This document shows positions 13,412 through 27,034 of a DNA stretch of 64,000 nt, piece by piece. The stretch lies in assembly GCF_030867145.1 (NCBI RefSeq), contig NC_134421.1, positions 27,535,979-27,599,978 on the forward strand. Direction: 5' to 3'. This DNA comes from Opisthocomus hoazin (lineage: Eukaryota > Chordata > Aves > Opisthocomiformes > Opisthocomidae). The notes beneath the pieces were generated by a model. The model was not told the origin of the DNA, did no database searches, and saw only the letters and a list, made by a program, of their open reading frames with translations. Both the position numbers and the translations under genes were made by a program. Within the stretch, counting starts at the first letter, position 1. Each line of letters starts with the position of its first letter.

Positions 13412-13588
13412 ACAGAATCACAGAATGGTAGGGGTTGGAAGGGACCTCTGTGGGTCATCTAGTCCAACCCTCCTGCCGAAGCAGGGTCTCCTACAGTAGG
13501 CTGCACAGGACCTTGTCCAGGCGGGTCTTGAGTATCTCCAGAGAAGGAGACTCCACAACCTCCCTGGGCAACCTGTTACAGTGCTCCA
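13412..13588 (-). mobile_element. CR1 3' tail fragment
   Basis: The fragment starts with ACAGAATCACAGAATGGTAG, the reverse complement of the CR1 octamer end. It continues with the conserved TGGAAGGGACCTCTGTGGGT and the last codons of ORF2, read on the minus strand. Similarity to the other CR1 copies stops at about 13588. It is a severely 5'-truncated insertion in the last TMTC2 intron, in the same orientation as the gene. Confidence 0.9.
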
Positions 13589-16500
13589 GTGTTTCAGACC
13601 CCTGTATGGGGGTATTTGTATGCTTTAGAAGCCCTTCAGTGACAGCAACTTCAGGAAAACATGGTAGGTAGTAGTGCATAAAATATGCACTAGAGTTGGT
13701 CTCCCAGACTGAAGTGGTAATAGGAAGTCATTAGGATGGGGAAGACTTACTTATGCTCCAAACTTTTCCACTAGCAAGTTAAACTCATTACTCTTATCCT
13801 TCTGAATTAAGCTTCAGAAAAACTCCCCAGAATTCTTGTGTCCAAAACCTAAATTTGTTTGGTGGAAATGTTGTTCAGAAAATTCTCTAGTTTTATATCC
13901 TATAAAAATTCTGTATTTTTTCAACTTTCTTCCTGCTTCTTTTCACTTATTAACACACGCATCACAAAAACTCATAAAGAACTGCGACACACTAAATGTT
14001 CCAAACAACTTGCTTCCAGAGTTTCAGAATTAAGAAAAACAAAATGAGTTCAGCCCTCCCTATTGTTAACATCGTAATGCTAATGCAGTGGCATCTGAAG
14101 ATGTTAATTTTAGGTTTAATTTTTCTCATTTTACCCTAACAGATTATTTCTACCACCCCTAAGTCAGTCACTTTGTTCTACTAAAAATCAAACCAACAAA
14201 AAAAACAGCTGGATTTTATAAAGTTTTGCCAGTCAAATACTATCAAAAATTTCCTCTTCAGTCCTATTCTGTACTGAAAAAGATGACTAAGCCCCTGAAA
14301 TGTAATCTCTGCTATGGACAACTCATATCAGCAGCCACATTATCAGAGCTCCACCTTTGCAGTGACAGTTGTGCATACTATTTTATAATGGAGTAGCGTA
14401 CTCTTTAATTAAAGATGTTCTGGGTGTTAACTGAAGTGATATAAGTGAAGAATGATTGAAAATAGCTCCACTGTGTATGGATGGCTGTCTAAACATCCAT
14501 GTTTTATTTATTCATTTATTTTTAGACTTTAGATTGTTTGAGCGAATTTTCTCAAATCATCAGTAGGATGGTTCATTCCCACTAATTGAGCTCTTTTTTT
14601 GTCTAATGAGAGTTTCTGCATTTTATTTCAAGAGCGCAGTTATTGACACAGAACTGTCTTCTCACTTGAAATATAACTATGTGCACATGTTTGCACCTAG
14701 ACAAAGCTTACAATGAATAAAGATTGAAAAAACCCTAAAAAAACCCTAGAAAAACTCGTATTAAAGAAGACACATTTTAAAATGTTATGAAGGCTAATTC
14801 CGCAGCACCCACAAACTTGTTGTATGGGAAGTAACACAGTTGTCTCATATAGTTTCCAGAATTCCTCTGCATTTCCTTCACACCCCACAAAAGTATGCTA
14901 TGTGTAGGGTTCTAATCAAGTACTCTAAAGAACGTCATATATATAAGATGATACATCTAGCTAAGAAAAGTCTTCTTCCATCATGTTTTTAAATTGATAT
15001 ATTGTTTCACTAGAGCAAGCAAAAAAACATCTAGAAGAACAACAAACTGCATGCCTTTTAACTGAACTTGAAACTTTCCAACTTCTACATATCATTCCTG
15101 ATTTCCTGGAGGCCCAACAATTTTTAGGCCAGTAATGCTCTAAACAAATGTATCCATGGAAAATGTGAACTGATAACTTGTTTCAGGTAGTGCTTATCTT
15201 TCTTTCTAATTCCTTCACATTTCAAATTAGCAAGTACACAAGATTTCAGAAAGACTGCTCCCTAACTTTCTAGGGTATCAGCCATCCCAATATCTATGGT
15301 TAAATGTAACAGTCACAAGAATTTTGGTTGACTGTAAGATTATACATCAGTGCCACAGCGCTCCCACAGCTATATATGGTGGTCTGAGGACAAGAGAGCA
15401 AGAGACATTTGCTATAGTTTTTCTTCACATACATTGTGTTTTATTGAAGACAGCTGATAAAACTTTTCAGTACGTTAACAAAGGCAGTTGGCAGCTACCA
15501 GTGCAGTAACATGGGGCTTGTAGCACTGTATAACAAATGACACCACCTACTACTTCAGAGACTTGAAAGGAGAAACAGGCCTGCCTTCATTTCCTTTTGG
15601 AGACAGATGCTTTACATCAAGAAAAGCTGACTGGCATTTCTATCGGGGTTATAAGTACTGCCTTTTATGGTCTATCGGGAATTATTCCCTTTATTAGCAT
15701 TTTTATTGTGGTGTGCTTGTTTCCTTAGTGGGTTTTTTGAGGATGGGGGGTGCTCATGGTGAGGAGGGGAGAGGAATAACAGAGCAGTTATAGCAGAAGG
15801 CTTGCATTTAGTTGACTGAGGTGTTTTTGGTTTAATATTGATGACAATTCTTTCAAACTTTCTCTATGCTACCAAAATAAAAGGAGAACCTTGAGGCATG
15901 TAAAAATTTTAATGTAAATTAACATCCTCTCTAAAATTAGAGAACTATGGAATCTCCAAATAATTCAAAATAATTCTGAGCAGTATTTCGGGATTACACC
16001 AATGTAACCAAGTACAGTGTTGGACTCACAAACAGAATGAAATTTAATGACACAGAAGATGAACTGATTCCTTGTTCATCATCTCTGGTTCCAAATATAG
16101 CAAAGGCCATATCAGAAGCACAGTGCCAAGCAGAAGACAACAGGTTTATTCCTATGTATGCTTAAGAAGCTATGGAGAGAGAAACAAATACACAAACACT
16201 TAACCTAGCTCAAAAACACCTCTTGCGTGGCAGACAAATAAGAACAAACAACAGCCCGAACACAAGCAATGAAATCTGAAATTGCTTTTCTCAAAGCTCT
16301 GCTTACAGAGGACCTTCTCTGCTCAACCCCACAGAGGCCAGGGCAGCAGATTCTGAGATGGAAGTGCATTTTGTTGCTGCCGGGGTACTTACAAGGAAAA
16401 TCATGCCAATTTTTACTCCAGTAGGATCACAAGGGCAAGCTACTTCTCACTTAGCCATTTTAAAAGGTCACTGAACAGATGTTGCCAATATTCATCTTGC

Positions 16501-19500
16501 TCTTAATGAATTACTACAGTGCATGATCTTGTAGATGTTTCAAAACAACCCTACGACTGTTTAATGAATGCTGTAATCAGCATGGCCAACCCACCAGAAA
16601 CACAGAGGCTAAGTGTTTTGTTTTAAAGCAGTGCAATTAAATACACTTGTTCTTTTAAGGGTTCCTTTTAAGGGTTGAGTAAAGGCCACACTTAGAGCAA
16701 GGACACAAAATGTCATTCACACGTGTATACTTCATCCCACCAATTCTAGTTAAATATGGGTGAAGAATTCAGATATTTCTCTTTGATGACTAAAGATACA
16801 TAGGAGTTACAATGACAGAATAGTGAAGCAGTTGTAGAACGGCTCACTAAACTAAAGAGTAAAGCATGGTGGACTGCTTTATCTTATCAGTGACCATGGG
16901 ATAATGTGCTGCCATGCCTTTTTTGATCCTCCTACAGTGACGGCAAGAATTTTCACTTGAATTTTTATTACTGGTGTTGCTGCTGTAGCAGAGCACAGTA
17001 TTTTCTGAAGCAATCAAAATGTCAACAGCTTCTTTCTATCACTAAAGATAACTGTGGACAACAGAATCATTTCAGGGGTGGCACTTGCTTTCGACAGACC
17101 TCACAACTTTTGAGTAAAACTATGACCTAGGAGTTCCCCCAAGATGTAAGCATACCACTTTAAAGCATGAGGGTGAGCGGAGAAGGTAGAAGAGGTGGGG
17201 AAGGACATCCAGTGAGATGGTTGCTGCCAAGTGGATCTTACTCTCCAACGCAATACATTGACAACACTGTAAACTCAGCAGCAACGCAAGGAAGTAGACC
17301 TTTTTACAGGAGCGACCTAGTGTTGCCAGATAAGCTAAGTGCCAGTTATTCCTTCCAGAGACTCATGTTTCTACCTGGTTCTCTATGCTATCAGGATTCT
17401 TAAGAACCACAGTTTGCATATGCTGTGTCTGGTATTTTGTTCCAAACAGCACATGAATCACAACTAAGTCACTGATCTTCAGTAAGCTGGCTAAGACGAT
17501 AAGAGTAAATTGTCTAGGAACAGATAACTTGGTGCAAAAAGCATTCTGGAACAAGATGACAGGATGTATGGCAAAATTGTATGGATCAGAGAGAATAAAA
17601 AAAGCACAAAATTCAGAGTTGAGAGGGATTTTCTGTGTCATCAGCCCAGAGCAGCAAAGCATTCCATTCTGCTGGAAAACAAAAAATTCAGCATCTTTGC
17701 AAATTCTTAAAATGCAAAAATGCTCTGCAAGTTTTCCTCTGAATCAGTTAAGTACATTATTTAAATTGCAAGTCTGCTCATGAACAATTCCAGTAAGTAT
17801 GCTTTTGTGTAGACAACAGCTTTCAGCTTAAATAGCAAAGAGAAGTAATGGAGAGAAAAACATTCTCCCTGCAAGTACTAATTTGAATAAACATTGCAAA
17901 GAGCACAGTTTCCACGGTTGTATTAGTCAGAAATGGACCTAAACGTCTCTGCTGCAAAGGGAGTCTGCATCCCGATCTAATTACCTTAAGACTGACTAAC
18001 ATACATATCTATATATATAACTAACAAGTCTAGGCTTTAGAGGGGAGTGGATCCTTGGATTCAGTCATCATCTTTAATGCTCACAGAGAACAACCATAGT
18101 TATTATTTACCAATATGTAATCAAACAGCAAGGGACTTCATTTAGTGCTCTATTAATATTTTGTTCACTAAACTAACAAATCAATCTCCAGGGAAGATGA
18201 ACACCCTCCAGAAAAAAAAAAAAAAGGCACTAAAAAAAACAGTAAAAAAATAAAGTAGACGATAGGAAAAAATTTGTTTCTGTTGAATACTATGTATGTA
18301 ATAGTCTCAGGTTAGGCTAATATATGAAGTTAATAAGGCAGAACAGCACAAGTTAATACCCGGACACCTTAACAACTGATGATACTACAGAAACGTTAGG
18401 TCATGTACTTCTTTAAAAAAAAAAAAATAGCTTTTATTATTTTATACTTGGACACTCTCACCTGGACATTCAAAGCAGATAACACTTTAACCTGCCTGGT
18501 GAAAGGAGTATATATATGGATATTTTTTGTATACATCTAAATCTTCTGTGCTTTCAAACACTGGAGACTATATTGTCTAAAATTACAAACTACAGGATAT
18601 GTACATTTAAAAACAGAAATTAAAACATGAAGGAAGGTTTTTTTTACCCTTTTTTTATATTTACGGGTGGAATATGTGGGAGTTTTCATCCACAAGCATA
18701 CCGTGAAATTATTCAGTTTGCTTGTAGATTTAGACATCGGCATCTTTAAGAAAACCCACAGCTGTGAGTCACGGAAGAGTTCTAGATTTGGCATGGGAAG
18801 GAAGCATCAAGCAGCCTATGTTGTTTCTCAAATAATCACATCAATAGGGGACATTTTAGCATTAATGTTCTCCAGCTAGTGGAGATTTTTTTCCTCAACA
18901 TCTTTTTCATCTTAACCTTCAGAGACTGCTCAGAGTTTTAAAAACATAGTTATCCAAAGCCAAACAAGCATATATAGACACATGTTACAACTTGCTGCTG
19001 AAAAACTGTGTACCATTGGCCTTTATACAAATTCAGAGTATACTGTTTTATATATCACCAAGTTAACAAAAGCACGTATTACAACTGGTAAAGGCTGCAG
19101 ATCATTACAACAGCTGAAAGTGTCCCACAAAAATGTACTTACATTCGTAATTTCTGTGTATCTAGAATTTTTTCCCCAATAGCAGTGCATCAGTTGCTTT
19201 GATTTATGCTTAAAAAAACTCCTAGTAATCAGTCTCAGTTTATATAGCAACTGTGATGAACATTTTTAGATAACATACTTGTATTACCATAATAAAAGCT
19301 AAACAGTAACATACGTTATGAGTATTCAATATTATGATTATATTAAAAAAATACTCTTTTTCCAGGCCTCAAAGTGTTTCTAATTAAACTTCTTAGCTTT
19401 CCAGCTCAAATGTTGTCATCAGTAAAGGACATGATAATCTTATCCAATTTGCCTAGCACTTTAGGACTTCATTAAAAAAAAATATCTTTGAATGCCTTAA

Positions 19501-22500
19501 TTTTTGTTTATAGAAATCCAACTGTGCTCTGATGTCTGCAATTTGATAACTTTAATACATAGCTCCGATTATGGTATAAACATTAACAACTTCTTTACCT
19601 TATCTAACACAAGTAGGCTGCATGCTAATTAGGAAGTCAGTACTCCCAGCAAGTGAGAAATTTGCTGAATAAAAATGTCATCTGTACTACCTTACTGATA
19701 AATAGAAATTGCCCAAAATCTTTCAGTAACAGAATTTTTCCTATTAAGAAAAAGTAAGAGTTTTTTAAATTTAAATTCAACCTGGGAGCAAGTGTATTTT
19801 TGCATGCACTTTCTTTCTAAACCTTGAAAACCAGGAAAATAAATGGCTTTGTGTTATTGCGTAAAAATAAAACCACTTTTAATTTAAAAAAATGTGAGTG
19901 TTAAAAGATAAATGAATATACTCTACTTCACCCAGCAGCACACATGCAGAGCTGATAAGAATAGCTGCCCATGTTACCACAATCAAAACTGGCTAATCTT
20001 CAGAGAAAACTCTAATTTACATATCATCTGAGATTTGGGTCACAATCGTACTCACAATATATACTACTAGCACTAAAAAAAAGTTCATTCTTTCAATTAA
20101 ATAAAACGTCATTGGAAAATAAAAATGCCTGCTGAGAATGAATGCATCATCTGTCTATTTTTGCCCAGATACTGATCAAATACACCAGTACCCAGTGAAA
20201 GTTGTACAGTTTTTCAAGATGTTGGTCACGGGCATATGAAATACTGCATAAGAGCTTCCAGGTTTTGAGCAGAATAGCCAACCACTGAAATCTGAGAAAG
20301 AAGAAGTGTTCATTTCTGGCCATGAAAATGTAGTGGTTCTAATCAAGGGAATCTCAAAATCACAAGATTTCCAGTATTTTGACTCAAGATGTTCAGATGA
20401 ATTTTAAGTGTCAAACAGAGCTTTGCACCATTGGCTGACGAGTGCAGTCAGCCGATTTAAATACTTGAGAATGAGATTAATATTGATATTGCTGCATGAT
20501 TTCCAAAACTATTTAGGTATTTGCAGTTGTAAGGTATAGCTTTCAGGCACATTGTGTAAACCATCATGCAACTTGACATACTCGCTCTGAGCACAAAGAA
20601 TTAGAATCTTGTTAGTATGTTCAAGGTTTATATCATGCACAATTGCTATTAAGACAGCCCACAGGAAAAGTATGATATTAGAGCATTATAGAAACAGGAA
20701 AAAAGAAAACACTAGGAGATTATGAGGCACTGTAGGATGTTTTAGGATGAATTTTAGCCTTCACTCCACCCTTCCATTGACACACTTTCTTTTGGCTAAA
20801 TTTCCTTAGACAACAGAATCAATCATTATTCCTCTACTGGTAATAATTTCATTAAGCAGGAAAGTATAATTCCTGTCTATCACATCAAGTGATATCATTT
20901 CCATAATAACACGGTTTATCAGTAGTGTCTGAAAGTATTCTCAAATTGGTCTAAAGTGCAACTTCAGCACATGGAAATGTTACCAAGGCAATTTTGCAAA
21001 TAAAATCCAATTCCATAACTTTGTAAATAAATAACAAAACTTTTGAGTTGATGTATTGTTGAAGGAACAACATTTTCATTACAGAGTAGACACAACTGAA
21101 AATACTTGAAAAAATCTTGTTCATAAATATTTTCTTTTCTGAATTTCTGCATGGAAAATCTTAAAGTATTTGCATATCAATCTTTTCTTTTCTTCCCCTT
21201 TGTCCTTTTTCATCTGGCTCCTATCACTTCCATGCTTGTTGAATTGTGCAAAAAGGTTATGCCCACACTCTGTCTTGACTTTGGTTTTACCCACAGGATT
21301 ATGAGAGCAGCTGAGGAAAGAGACACATACTATTGGTCCTTTGCAAAATGCTGAATTACAGTGCTCAGTGTAATTCATAAGAATTCACGCCTTACTTTTT
21401 GGCAGCCAGTAACCTACAGGTGTTCCCTATAGTATTAAGCAATTAAATCTACAGTACATATTAAAATTTTTAACTTGCAGAGCAAGTGCAAGGATTTAAT
21501 TTTGATTCTTGTAGCTTAAAGATTTTAAGGTTGTAGTTTCTAAAATATGGTCTTTTGATTGCTAATAGTAAGACCACTGGGCACTAATTGTTCACTAGGC
21601 TTTTCTAGGGTTATGGCTTGTAAAAAATAAAATTACCATCTGCTAGGGCAGCCTTATTTACCACATCTGATTAGTGACACGTAAGTTTACAGTGCTTTGT
21701 AAGTAATTAATACCAATAACAGCAAGATATGTTCAGTGGTAGATCTACACATTCTACTCTGAAAGATTGCACTTGATACGACATATGCCGATAATTGCTG
21801 TTTATCAAACAAATTTTCTGTATTCTTCAAACTATGTTTTTAAGAAATTAATACACAAAGCAACACTGTGAATAATATTTTCCTTTTTAAAAAGGTTTAA
21901 TTAATTACTTCTGAAGGCACAAGAGGACATCTAATATTTGCAAGACTATCACCAAGAAATCAAAGTTCAATTCCTGCCCCTAAAATTTAGTGTAAAAAAT
22001 TACTCAGTGAAACCACTGCTCCAGAAAAAGTCCTCCATGACTGGAGCAAACTAGACTAAATGTGACTGACCAGGGCCACTAGAATCGCTATGCAGCTCTG
22101 TAGTCAATGGCTCAGGTTGCCTTCTCATGATATACTTTCACTACGCGTACCACCCATTCTGTATGAACACCACAGGACCCTACAGAAATTAACTTTGGGT
22201 CCTACATACCAGTACTCTTTTCATTTATGCTCATTTTTCCCCCCAAATGAACAGGATGGCCTCCTGTGCAATTTCCATAATCTCTGTTCAGAAAGCATTT
22301 ACCCTCTACGATAGGTAAAACATCCAACTTGTGAACTTACAGCAAAAAACTCCATCAATGAAGATACCAGAACAGAATTTTTCAAACAGAATTGATAAAG
22401 GATCATGTATTGATCTTTCAAAGATTATAAAAAGTAAGCCTGATAATTTTAAGTGTCTTTAAATAGTCAGAATGTGAAGAAATATAGTAGAACCACTAGA

Positions 22501-25500
22501 GTTACAATAAAACTCCACCAAATAACTCCACCATAAATATATGAGTCATTTATCCCACAGAATCTAAGAGAGATACAGCAAACCCTCGAATGGAATTTAA
22601 TTTACAGTTTTATTGTGGATTTTCATTTTTACTGCTGTTGTTATATTGGAAAACATATCTGTTTTCTTTCACGCTGTAATTGTTTTCAGTAAGTTTGAGG
22701 CAGCCAGATGCTGAGACAACTGGCACTGTTACAAACCATAATGTCAGATTAAAGTTACTTACTCTTACAGGAAGACAATCTTTACTGGAGCACCTAAAGA
22801 ATTAGCAAAACCACCTCAGCTTAGTAATAGAGCTGTTCATTATATGGAATACATGTTTCAAAAGTGTAGGTACACTTGACTAACTGTGGTAAATAGAATC
22901 ATGTAGATGCAACTTGCAGAGCTGAGCAATATATAGTGATTCAGAATGCCTCAACAAAAAGGGACAGTTCTTTGAGGGAAATGAAAAGCTATCCACTCCC
23001 TCCCCACCACATCTTCCCGTTAGCAGACATCTGATCTCTACACTGTAACTTTCCCAGGGAAAAATACATTCAAAATGGTACTGAAGTTACTCTTAAAGAC
23101 AAATTCCAAGAAAATTACTTCATCCAGACACCTGCCACCCATCCCTTTCCTAGCAGTCTGCAAACACACAGATCTTCTCAGGCAGTTCTGAGACCAAAAG
23201 CAGCCTTACTGTAGGGCATTTTTCCTCTGTACAATCACCCAGATACATCTGGAGGTGTGGGAGGGTGTGGAAGAATACCAGTTGCATCAAAACCACCTTG
23301 TGAAACAGAAACACAAGTTCTCCAGAACCTGTGGGGAAAAAAAAGCTAATAGGATATGCCAACCCACAACTAAAAATCATTCCTAGAATGAGAAATACAT
23401 CAGAACTATAGATTAGAAAGAAAATTAGGAAGTTATTTATTGCAGAACATCCTACTGAGAATGCACTGTTGCTGGGTTTATTTAACGAGCATTAAAACCA
23501 TTTCCTTATCAGTTCTAATTGCATAAGAAATTCATTGCATTGTTTTCAGAATCAGCACTAGAATACTCTATTAGGAAAAATCTTGCTGTATTCTCTTTCA
23601 TTTGAGTTTAAACAGATGGTTTAATTTCTGAAATGCTAATCTACTGCTGTGAGTTCTATATTTCACGGAACTTTATTTTTGATTGACACCGAGGGCTACA
23701 TTTACGAGGGAAAGTCAATCTTGCTCTCTCCAGGAACTGATGCAGGCAGCATAGTACCCCCTGCCATATTACTATCAGACTGTGAGACACAATCAAGTGC
23801 ATAGGTCTGTCCATGATACATCATCTTAATTTCCACAACTTCAGTAAAGAGACTGCATCTTTACAAATTACTGCCCCCCATCATCTCAAAACATGATTCC
23901 TTTTATTTAACTCAGCAGTACAAATCCAGGCTGTGACTTCCTATTAATTAGTTTTGCAAACATATTTTTCAAATTATTCAGTAAATGAACATCATAGTTG
24001 AGTACAAGCACAACTGTGCACAGTTATTTTCATACTGAAAAGTAATCATAGAACAAAAGTTATCTGTCTACTAAGATGTGGATGAAAACTACCAAAATGC
24101 TAGGTGAAACAAACTGGCAGTCCAAGAGACAGGCCTAGCTGACCTCACACCCTTTTTCCTTCAAACAGTTATGACGGTGGACTGAATATATCTATCTAGC
24201 AGATAAAGACTACAGATATGCATAATGAAAATACATATAAAAAACAGAAAGAGAAATGTGAGGACAGTAAGAGTCCCATTCAAGTTAACTGAGATATAAT
24301 CCTACAAAATTTCTGAATCAACATCTTGACAATAAAATAGCTCAAGCATTATTTGGTATGAGAACTTCTTCTCTTCAGAGAATTTATGACCTATCAATTG
24401 AGAATTACAATCATTCGATGGGGTCGGAACAGCAGTGTTCGATATCTAGATGCCTGGAGAGAAAACAGAACCTATAGCTTAATACTTGGGTGATTAAATT
24501 CTTAGGAAACATCACTGAACTAACAACAAACATGCAAGATTTTTGACAAAACACGGTCTTTCACTTTTTGGAGATTTAGTCTCACAAACATTTAGAACAC
24601 TGTGGGCAATAAAGCTTACAATGGAAAATAGATGCATAAAACAAAATACTCTGGGATATACTTTTTGTGAAGAAAAGACATAATTAGAAGCTCCAAGCAG
24701 CACAAGGGATTGCCACCAGACACACTGAAAACCTCGTATGACCGACTTCTTAAGTGAATAGCGCATGAAATATCAGAGAGTTTCTTTCTCTCAAATTACA
24801 CATTAAGCACAAAATTATTGTTTCAACAGTTCTTGGTAAGAGTAATTGATGATTTACTGAAGACCTAAAGGTTAATTAAATTAGAAAAGAGGAGTTAGTA
24901 TGTCGTTGCTTGTCTCCACCATTTGTTCCCCTGCTAAAGAAAAGCATGTCTATACATTTTATAGTTTATGAATATGAATGACCAGAAAATATATTACACG
25001 ACTAATTAGACTGTAGAAGGATTAATATTTATGGAAAACTTGTAAACATTTTCATAGATAAAAATGAAATGAAAAGCACTCCAAATTACCATGACAACGA
25101 GTTTCTGGCTTACTTTGCTGAGTGCTTCCGGGTATTCAGCTCACTGTTTGGAAAACTTTACATTAAGAAGAGTTCATAGTTGCTTGTATAATTTCACCTC
25201 CAGAAACCAGCAATTATAGAGCCCAATTTACCTCTCACACAGGAGGAACAGAAGCAACTTTAAACAAGTCAATGGTGTTACTGCAATGCAACATCTGTGT
25301 AAGCAGAACAAAAGAGTACAAATGAACTCCCCATAATCTAACTCTCACAAAAATGAAGATGAGAACTGTAATGACATGATTTCCAGCTCTCTCCTATGCA
25401 TCTTACACAAAGATGGATCACAATATCAAGAACCAGATTTAAGTATTCCACAATCACCCAAAAGCACATTCAATCTTTGCTTTCACAGAGCTGCTACAAT

Positions 25501-25865
25501 GCATGAGAAAACACAAATAGAGCTTTCTGGAGTAAGGCTATGAATATTCTCATATATTTCCCAAAGGAAATTCAGTGTTTTCAACAGCTGAGTAAATCAG
25601 TTTTCAAATTGTACAACTCATCCTGATATTGTGCTTCAGTGTTACAGGTAAATATTCCCATTCCAATAGCCTGTGTTCATTCTTTGTCCCCTGAAGGAGA
25701 TCACAGGGATGGGAAATGCTGCATGTTTTTTTTTATTGTTGTTTTGTCTGTTTTTTTTCAAGGTGGGAGGTACTAATCTCAGAACAACAGCCGGTACACA
25801 AGCCTGTCTTGAAGCTGACAGTTGTGCACAACAAAAATCCCAAACGTGTATTTTAAATACTTAGG

Positions 25866-27034
25866 AGGACCATGATGAAGGGAGAGCCGTGGATGTTGTC
25901 TACCTTGACTTCAGCAAGGCTTTCGACACTGTCTCCCACAATATCCTCCTAGGGAAGCTGAGGAAGTGTGGGCTGGATGAGTGGTCGGTGAGGTGGATTG
26001 AGAACTGGCTGAATGGCAGAACTCAGAGGGTTGTCATCAGCGGCGCTGAGTCTAGTTGGAGGCCAGTAACTAGCGGTGTCCCCCAGGGGTCAGTACTTGG
26101 AGCAGTCTTGTTCAACTTCTTCATCAATGACCTGGATGAAGAGTTAGAATGTACCCTCAGCAAGTTTGCTGATGACACCAAACTGGGAGGTGTGGTAGAT
26201 AGACCAGAAGGCTGTGCTGCCATTCAGCGTGACCTGGACAGGCTGGAAAGCTGGGCACAGAGGAACCTGATGAGGTTCAACAAGGGCAAGTGGAGGCTCC
26301 TGCACCTGGGGAGGAACAGCCCCATGCATCAGTACAGGCTTGGGGTGGACCTGCTGGAGAGCAGCTCTGTGGAGAGGGACCCGGGTGTCCTGGTGGACGA
26401 CAAGTTGACCATGAGCCAGCAGTGTGCCCTGGCTGCCAAGAAAGCTAATGGGATCTTGGCATGCATTACGAGGAGTGTGGCCAGCAGGTGGAGTGAGGTT
26501 CTCCTTCCCCTCTACACTGCCCTAGTGAGGCCCCATATGGAGTACTCTGTCCAATCTGGGCTCCCCAGTTCAAGAAAGATGAGGAGCTGCTCGAGAGAGT
26601 CCAGCGGAGGGCTACGAGGATGGTGAGGGGACTAGAGCATCTCTCCTATGAGGAAAGGCTGAGGGAGCTGGGCTTGTTCAGCCTGAAAAAGAGAAGGCTG
26701 CGAGGGGACCTAATATATGCTTATAAATATCTGAAGGGTGGGTAATGCCAAGTGATGCCAAGTGACAGGACAAGGGGCAATGGGCACAAACTGAGGCACA
26801 GGAAGTTCCGTCTGAGCATGAGGAAGAACTTCTTCCCTCTGAGGGTGACGGAGCACTGGAACAGGCTGCCCAGGGAGGTTGTGGAGTCTCCTTCTCTGGA
26901 GATATTCAAGATCCACCTGGACAAGGTCCTGTGCAGCCTGCTGTAGGTGACCCTGCTTTAGCATAGGGGTTGGACCAGATGACCCACAGATGTCCCTTCC
27001 ATCCCCTACCATTCTGTGATTCTGTGATTCTATG
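25866..27034 (+). mobile_element. CR1 LINE, 5'-truncated, RT core to tail
   Basis: A plus-strand copy antisense to TMTC2. It begins within the reverse transcriptase just before [16 protein letters not shown] and runs to three octamer units at 27011-27034. Motifs in order are SKAFD, the GVPQGSVLG block, [11 protein letters not shown] with the intact catalytic Asp pair, and the C-terminal LLHLG and [15 protein letters not shown] segments. Compared with the copy at 54268, about 30 bp is missing near 26743, replaced by a 10-bp tandem (ATGCCAAGTG twice at 26745-26764). The 5' truncation point is approximate. Confidence 0.95.
25889..26626 (+). pseudogene. CR1 reverse transcriptase fragment
   Basis: A 245-codon open frame covering the central and C-terminal RT region of ORF2, with the FADD active-site block intact. 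A one-base loss near 26556 (consensus TTCTGGG reads TCTGGG after CCAA) shifts the frame, so the last 20 or so residues are out of register and the true ORF2 frame resumes downstream in another phase. It has no start codon of its own and no promoter, so no product is expected. Confidence 0.88.
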
